A stretch of DNA of 64,000 nucleotides from Bacteroidales bacterium UBA4333 (GTDB lineage Bacteria; Bacteroidota; Bacteroidia; Bacteroidales; Paludibacteraceae): positions 97,068-161,067 of the forward strand of contig DGTP01000003.1 in the NCBI GenBank assembly GCA_002394335.1, written 5' to 3'. The notes under the pieces are model-generated. The model ran no database searches, was not told the origin of the DNA, and was given only the letters and a program-made list of their open reading frames with translations. This document shows positions 61,006 through 64,000 of this stretch, piece by piece; within the stretch, counting starts at the first letter, position 1; each line of letters opens with the position of its first letter. The position numbers and the translations under genes were made by a program.

Positions 61006-62223
61006 CTATTCTACCCATAAAACGAGTCCTTTGAGGTATTCTCCCTCCGGGTGATAGATATTGACGGGGTGGTCCTGGGGTTGGTGCAACTGGTGCAAGA
61101 TGCGCACATTGCGCCCCACTTGCGCTGCAGCGCTGAACACCGCCAGTCTGAAAGCCTCTTTGTCCACCGCCTGGGAGCAGGAGAAGGTGAACAGCAGTCC
61201 TCCCTCCCTGATCATCTCAATAGCCTTGGCGTTAATGCGCTGGTATCCCCGGAGCGCATTCTTGACGGCGTCCCGGTGTTTGGCGAAAGCCGGCGGATCC
61301 AAGATAATAATATTGTACGTGCGCCCTTGCGCGCGCATTTCGGTGAGGTATTCAAACGCATCTTGCGCTACGGCGTTATGGCAGTTGCAATCGGGGAAGT
61401 TGCGCGCCACATTGACGTTCACCAAGTCGATGGCTTTCCGGCTCACATCCACTGAATCCACCGTTTTGGCGCCTCCCCGCAGTGCGTACAGGGAAAATCC
61501 TCCGGTATAGCAGAACATATTCAGCACGTCCTTGCCGCGTGCGTACCGCTCCACCAGAGCGCGGTTCTCGCGCTGGTCGATAAAGAAGCCTGTCTTCTGT
61601 CCCTTCAGCCAGTCGATGCGGAAGCTCAGGCCGTTCTCCACAGCCCAGTACTCTTCGTCTTGCGAGTGAGGAGTGCCGAGGAGCCATCCTGTCTTGTCGC
61701 CCTTGATATCCGCCTTGAAGGGGAGGGTGTCGTCGCTCTTGTAATAGACTCTCTCCACCTGTTTCACCTCCGCCACGAGAGCCTCCGCTATCGCCATCCG
61801 ATGCAGGTGCATCCCCACCGAGTGCGCCTGCACCACGGCGGTGGAGCCGTATATATCCACGATCAGTCCCGGCAGGTTATCTCCCTCACCGTGTATCAAC
61901 CGGAAGGTGTTGTTGTCTTCTCTGACCAGACCTACCGCTTCACGCACGGCATAGGCGGCACGGATGCGTTCGCGCCAGAAGTTCTCTCCCGGCAGTTCGT
62001 TTCCGAACGACAGTATCCGTACGGCAATAGACCCCACCTGCCAATGGCCGTAGCCGAGCACCTCGCCGCCGTGCGCCTGGACAGCCACTATTTCCCCTTC
62101 GGAGGGAGTATCGGCGGTGTTCGTTGCGTCCAAGAGCACACGCCCGATAGCACCGCTGAAGACCCAGGGGTGTTTGCGCAAGAGGGACTGCTCTTTTTTC
62201 GGTTTTAAGATTACAGTTGTCAT
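61006..62223 (-). CDS. class I rRNA methyltransferase, RlmI-like
   Basis: 405 aa. An N-terminal PUA domain (LKPKKEQSLLRKHPWVFSGAI), then a Rossmann SAM-dependent methyltransferase with DVLNMFCYTGGFSLYA (SAM loop), VDSVDVSRKAI, and catalytic motif IIILDPPAFAKHR. TGFFIDQREN is the family hallmark. It resembles RlmI, which makes m5C1962 in 23S rRNA. The target in this organism is inferred from the family. No promoter was identified; it may be read with the gene upstream. Confidence 0.93.
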   Translation of the reverse strand: MTTVILKPKKEQSLLRKHPWVFSGAIGRVLLDATNTADTPSEGEIVAVQAHGGEVLGYGHWQVGSIAVRILSFGNELPGENFWRERIRAAYAVREAVGLVREDNNTFRLIHGEGDNLPGLIVDIYGSTAVVQAHSVGMHLHRMAIAEALVAEVKQVERVYYKSDDTLPFKADIKGDKTGWLLGTPHSQDEEYWAVENGLSFRIDWLKGQKTGFFIDQRENRALVERYARGKDVLNMFCYTGGFSLYALRGGAKTVDSVDVSRKAIDLVNVNVARNFPDCNCHNAVAQDAFEYLTEMRAQGRTYNIIILDPPAFAKHRDAVKNALRGYQRINAKAIEMIREGGLLFTFSCSQAVDKEAFRLAVFSAAAQVGRNVRILHQLHQPQDHPVNIYHPEGEYLKGLVLWVE

Positions 62224-62255
62224 TTCCGTTCTATATGGCGGGGTTGTTTTTCCGG

Positions 62256-62771
62256 CTACTCCACGCCATGTGTATGTTCATGATAGGCGTGCAGCGAGAG
62301 GTTGTCGCTGACGTATTTCAGGCTTCTGAGGGACTTGAATCCCAGGGAGGCGATGAAAGCCAGCTCCATGTCGAAGACGCAGTCTTTGTAGTCGGAAGCC
62401 AGCACGAAATCGCAGTTGGTGTAGCACAGGGCGTGTTTCAGTTTGCCGCCTGCGAGGAGAGCCTGCCGGTCTTTGCCGAAGTCCCAGTTCTGCAGGGGCA
62501 GTGCGGGCTCCGGATAGGTCACATTGGGGTGGTTCAGCCGCACTTCGTGCACCTCCACCCAGCTTCCCAGGTCAAAATTGGCACTTCCGGCGTAGCCGAT
62601 ATTATAGACTTCGGCATCGCGGTCAAGCGTCTGCAGCGACCGGATGACATTGACAGCCCCCACTCCGGTGACAAGCACTTCCGCATCCGCCAGATCCACG
62701 CCGAACAGTTCTTCGACCTGTCCTACCAAGTCTCTTTCGCCTTCTTCGGCGATAAGTACATATTTATTCAT
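62256..62771 (-). CDS. nucleoside phosphorylase/MTAN-like protein
   Basis: 171 aa from the ATG at 62771. MNKYVLIAEEGERDL..., VTGVGAVNVIRSL, NIGYAGS and CVFDMELAFIASLGFKSLRS then YVSDNL follow the pattern of the purine nucleoside phosphorylase/MTA-SAH nucleosidase superfamily, including the ME pair that binds ribose and the SD near the C-terminus. It is shorter than usual (230-250 aa), so the substrate is uncertain. The upstream frame to 62975 runs through the promoter and is rejected. Confidence 0.82.
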   Translation of the reverse strand: MNKYVLIAEEGERDLVGQVEELFGVDLADAEVLVTGVGAVNVIRSLQTLDRDAEVYNIGYAGSANFDLGSWVEVHEVRLNHPNVTYPEPALPLQNWDFGKDRQALLAGGKLKHALCYTNCDFVLASDYKDCVFDMELAFIASLGFKSLRSLKYVSDNLSLHAYHEHTHGVE

Positions 62772-62793
62772 AATGATCACGCTTTTCAGGGGA

Positions 62794-62825
62794 CAAAGGT
62801 ACTGCTTTTTTTTGACATATGCAAG
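62794..62825 (-). promoter_or_regulatory. promoter of the phosphorylase-like gene
   Basis: Minus strand: CTTG (62822-62825) with CATATGTCA, a 20-bp gap, TACCTTTG (62794-62801). Upstream, 62826-62870 repeats the sequence found upstream of the esterase promoter (CGGGCATTTTTTTGACGAAT). Confidence 0.85.
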
Positions 62826-63113
62826 TGTTCGGGCATTTTTTTGACGAATAGAATGCCATTCTATAGAAATCGTTGACTCGATAAAAGTCTGACGAAAGTC
62901 TGATAAGACCCTTGCGAAAAGACCGCTACGCTGTAAGACCGGCGCACGCGCCTGATAGAATACATCTCGCGGCAAAATTCATAAAATAACCACGAGTTGC
63001 CTCTTACTTGACTCTGATTTGCCTCCGACTTGCCCCTTGCTTGCCCCTGATATGTGTGTTTTTCGAAAAATCGCAGTATTTTTATGCACATATGAAAAAA
63101 AACACCTTTTTTA
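62826..63113. repeat. gene-free spacer with phrase repeats
   Basis: No gene. 62878-62950 contains GTCTGACGAAAGTCTGATAA words; 62995-63052 contains TTGCCTCTTACTTGACTCTG words with a period near 10 bp, closely related to 14431-14484. A TTCTATAGAA palindrome lies near 62860. Confidence 0.65.
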
Positions 63114-63145
63114 TTTGCATATATCCCAAAAAAGTTGTACTTTTG
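63114..63145 (+). promoter_or_regulatory. promoter without an obvious gene
   Basis: TTTG (63114-63117) with CATATATCCC, a 20-bp gap, TACTTTTG (63138-63145). It is followed within 20 bp by a terminator-like hairpin. Confidence 0.75.
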
Positions 63146-63164
63146 TGCCCGATTTGAAAAAAAC

Positions 63165-63190
63165 GGACTATATTTATAGTTCTTTTTTTT
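63165..63190 (+). terminator. terminator-like hairpin right after the promoter
   Basis: GGACTATA/TATAGTTC (63165-63172/63175-63182) followed by eight Ts. It would end a transcript of about 40 nt. Confidence 0.6.
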
Positions 63191-63339
63191 TATACCACCA
63201 AATTTTTCTTTATTTTTTTCTACTTTTTATATATTTTTCCGCCTTTTGCATACATTTTTTTGCAAAACAGGCGAATTTTTGCATATTTATGCACCCTTTT
63301 CTTCTTTCCGCGGAGACCGCATTATTTGAGGAAAAGAAG

Positions 63340-63700
63340 GCTACCGAGGAGACACAGGGGTAGGGTAAATTTAACTAAAAGCTTATGAATGCCGTCTCTC
63401 CGGCTGTCAGTAAATCTCCTCGGTAGCACTAATATGTCCGTTTTTCCGCATTTCTGCGGTTCAGTCTATCCGAACTATTTTTGTGAGCCATTTTGAGTAA
63501 TAGGGTTTGGGCGTATAGTGCCTTCGCGCGTTATTGCGCGTATGTGCGCATTGTATCCGTGCGTGCACCATAATAATATAGTTCGGTTCAGCACGTTTCC
63601 CTTTCCCTCCTCTCAAAGCGAACATTGACATATTGGATTACCGTTCGCGGACACTATCCTCGTATGAGTACCTAAACGCTGTTTAGGCAGTAAATACTCG
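63340..63700. ncRNA. gene-free region with several strong dyads; candidate structured RNA
   Basis: A perfect 13-bp stem, GCTACCGAGGAGA (63340-63352) with TCTCCTCGGTAGC (63415-63427), encloses GCCG/CGGC. Then CCGCA/TGCGG (63446-63459), the long-range CCGAACTAT/ATAGTTCGG (63470-63478/63578-63586), and GAGTA-CCTAAAC-gct-GTTTAGG-TACTC (63666-63699). No reading frame is convincing. I cannot match it to tmRNA, RNase P or 6S RNA by eye. The plus strand is possible, given the promoter upstream. Confidence 0.35.
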
Positions 63701-63797
63701 GATGTGCTCCGCTCTCCCACAAAAAACGAATTTCTTAGCAGGAACACGATTTTTTGCGGGGTTTCAGACGAAATTTGCTAAATTTGTGAACTATTTT

Positions 63798-63829
63798 CTT
63801 GCGTATGTCAGAAAAAAGTTGTATCTTTG
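63798..63829 (+). promoter_or_regulatory. promoter of the antitoxin-like gene
   Basis: CTTG (63798-63801) with CGTATGTCAG, a 20-bp gap, TATCTTTG (63822-63829). Confidence 0.85.
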
Positions 63830-63859
63830 CAGCAAATTTTTGATGCAAAGGAGGTTATT

Positions 63860-64000
63860 ATGACAGCTTTACAACTGAATGCAGACATCTATAAGAACTT
63901 GGCAATTCTTTCGCAAGATGAGTCGATGTTGGAGAAAGCAGCCAAGTCGCTTCGCCGTCTTGTTAATAAGATGACGGAAGATCCGACGTGTATGACCAAG
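63860..64000 (+). CDS. antitoxin-like small protein, N-terminal part (runs off the window)
   Basis: 47 codons are visible: MTALQLNADIYKNLAILSQD then ESMLEKAAKSLRRLVNKMTE to the window end. This is the start seen in short Bacteroidales proteins annotated as antitoxin components, usually followed by a small RelE/YafQ-type toxin gene. AGGAGG sits 9 bp before the ATG, a rare plausible Shine-Dalgarno sequence here. The toxin would lie outside the window. Confidence 0.6.
   Translation, partial: MTALQLNADIYKNLAILSQDESMLEKAAKSLRRLVNKMTEDPTCMTK

Noticed and set aside
63340..63700. tmRNA or RNase P RNA
   Set aside because: No tRNA-like end with T-loop and CCA, no tag reading frame, and no GAGGAAAGTCC-type RNase P motif could be seen.

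Overview
The window looks like chromosomal DNA of an anaerobic member of the Bacteroidales (Bacteroidota), probably a gut or rumen lineage. The evidence is: promoters of the TTTG-(20 bp)-TAnnTTTG type on both strands; the outer-membrane type IX secretion protein SprA; Bacteroidales-style secreted proteins with C-terminal sorting-type ends; an Mpi-like serine invertase; a type B bL31; a VapE/smalltalk accessory cassette; and few recognisable Shine-Dalgarno sequences. Species cannot be named from the sequence alone.

Layout. 0-8.4 kb: the 3' part of a secreted protein gene diverges from a tight six-gene operon, clpP-clpX-pulA-(outer-membrane protein)-(alpha/beta hydrolase lipoprotein)-(lipoprotein), which converges on a rhomboid protease. 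8.5-12.5 kb: HU, adenylate kinase, Obg GTPase and a ClC channel with CBS domains. 12.5-14.3 kb: an AT-richer patch with a RhuM/phospholipase-D-like fusion and a hexapeptide acetyltransferase. 14.7-26.4 kb: thioredoxin, an internally deleted K+/H+ antiporter, an SDR epimerase, then ruvA, sprA and a NadR-like kinase. 26.4-31.4 kb: two tRNA-terminator-gene units (tRNA-Cys/sufB and tRNA-Met/aroB) separated by an Mpi-type recombinase, then a rhamnogalacturonan-acetylesterase-like gene.

31.4-36.3 kb is an accessory cassette on the minus strand: a VapE-like ATPase, a run of small proteins of which four look like diverged paralogues, a smalltalk-like peptide, two arrays of 37-bp palindromic repeats, and an iteron-flanked dyad next to vapE that resembles a replication origin. 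36.4-54.7 kb holds surface biology: a BspA-like leucine-rich repeat protein, an OmpA-family protein, a two-gene operon of very large secreted proteins (588 and 2582 aa), a membrane-anchored AraC regulator, and a defence-like module (DUF1016 nuclease and ORF6N protein) partly framed by 50-bp direct repeats. 54.9-56.9 kb carries a DUF4143 ATPase, a decayed gene end and a DUF4160/DUF2442 pair. 56.9-62.8 kb returns to housekeeping: RluA-type pseudouridine synthase, PnuC, bL31, the S6-S18-L9 operon, a lipoprotein, an RlmI-like methyltransferase and a nucleoside-phosphorylase-like protein. The last 1.1 kb before an antitoxin-like gene has no gene but is full of dyads.

The least expected signal is a set of short dispersed repeat phrases. 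They occur between genes and also inside coding sequences, where they stay in frame and encode linker peptides (RluA family, AraC, esterase, OmpA, VapE, PnuC, a small cassette protein). With the palindrome arrays and the iteron-flanked dyad at 34.4-34.7 kb, these are the features most worth following up.
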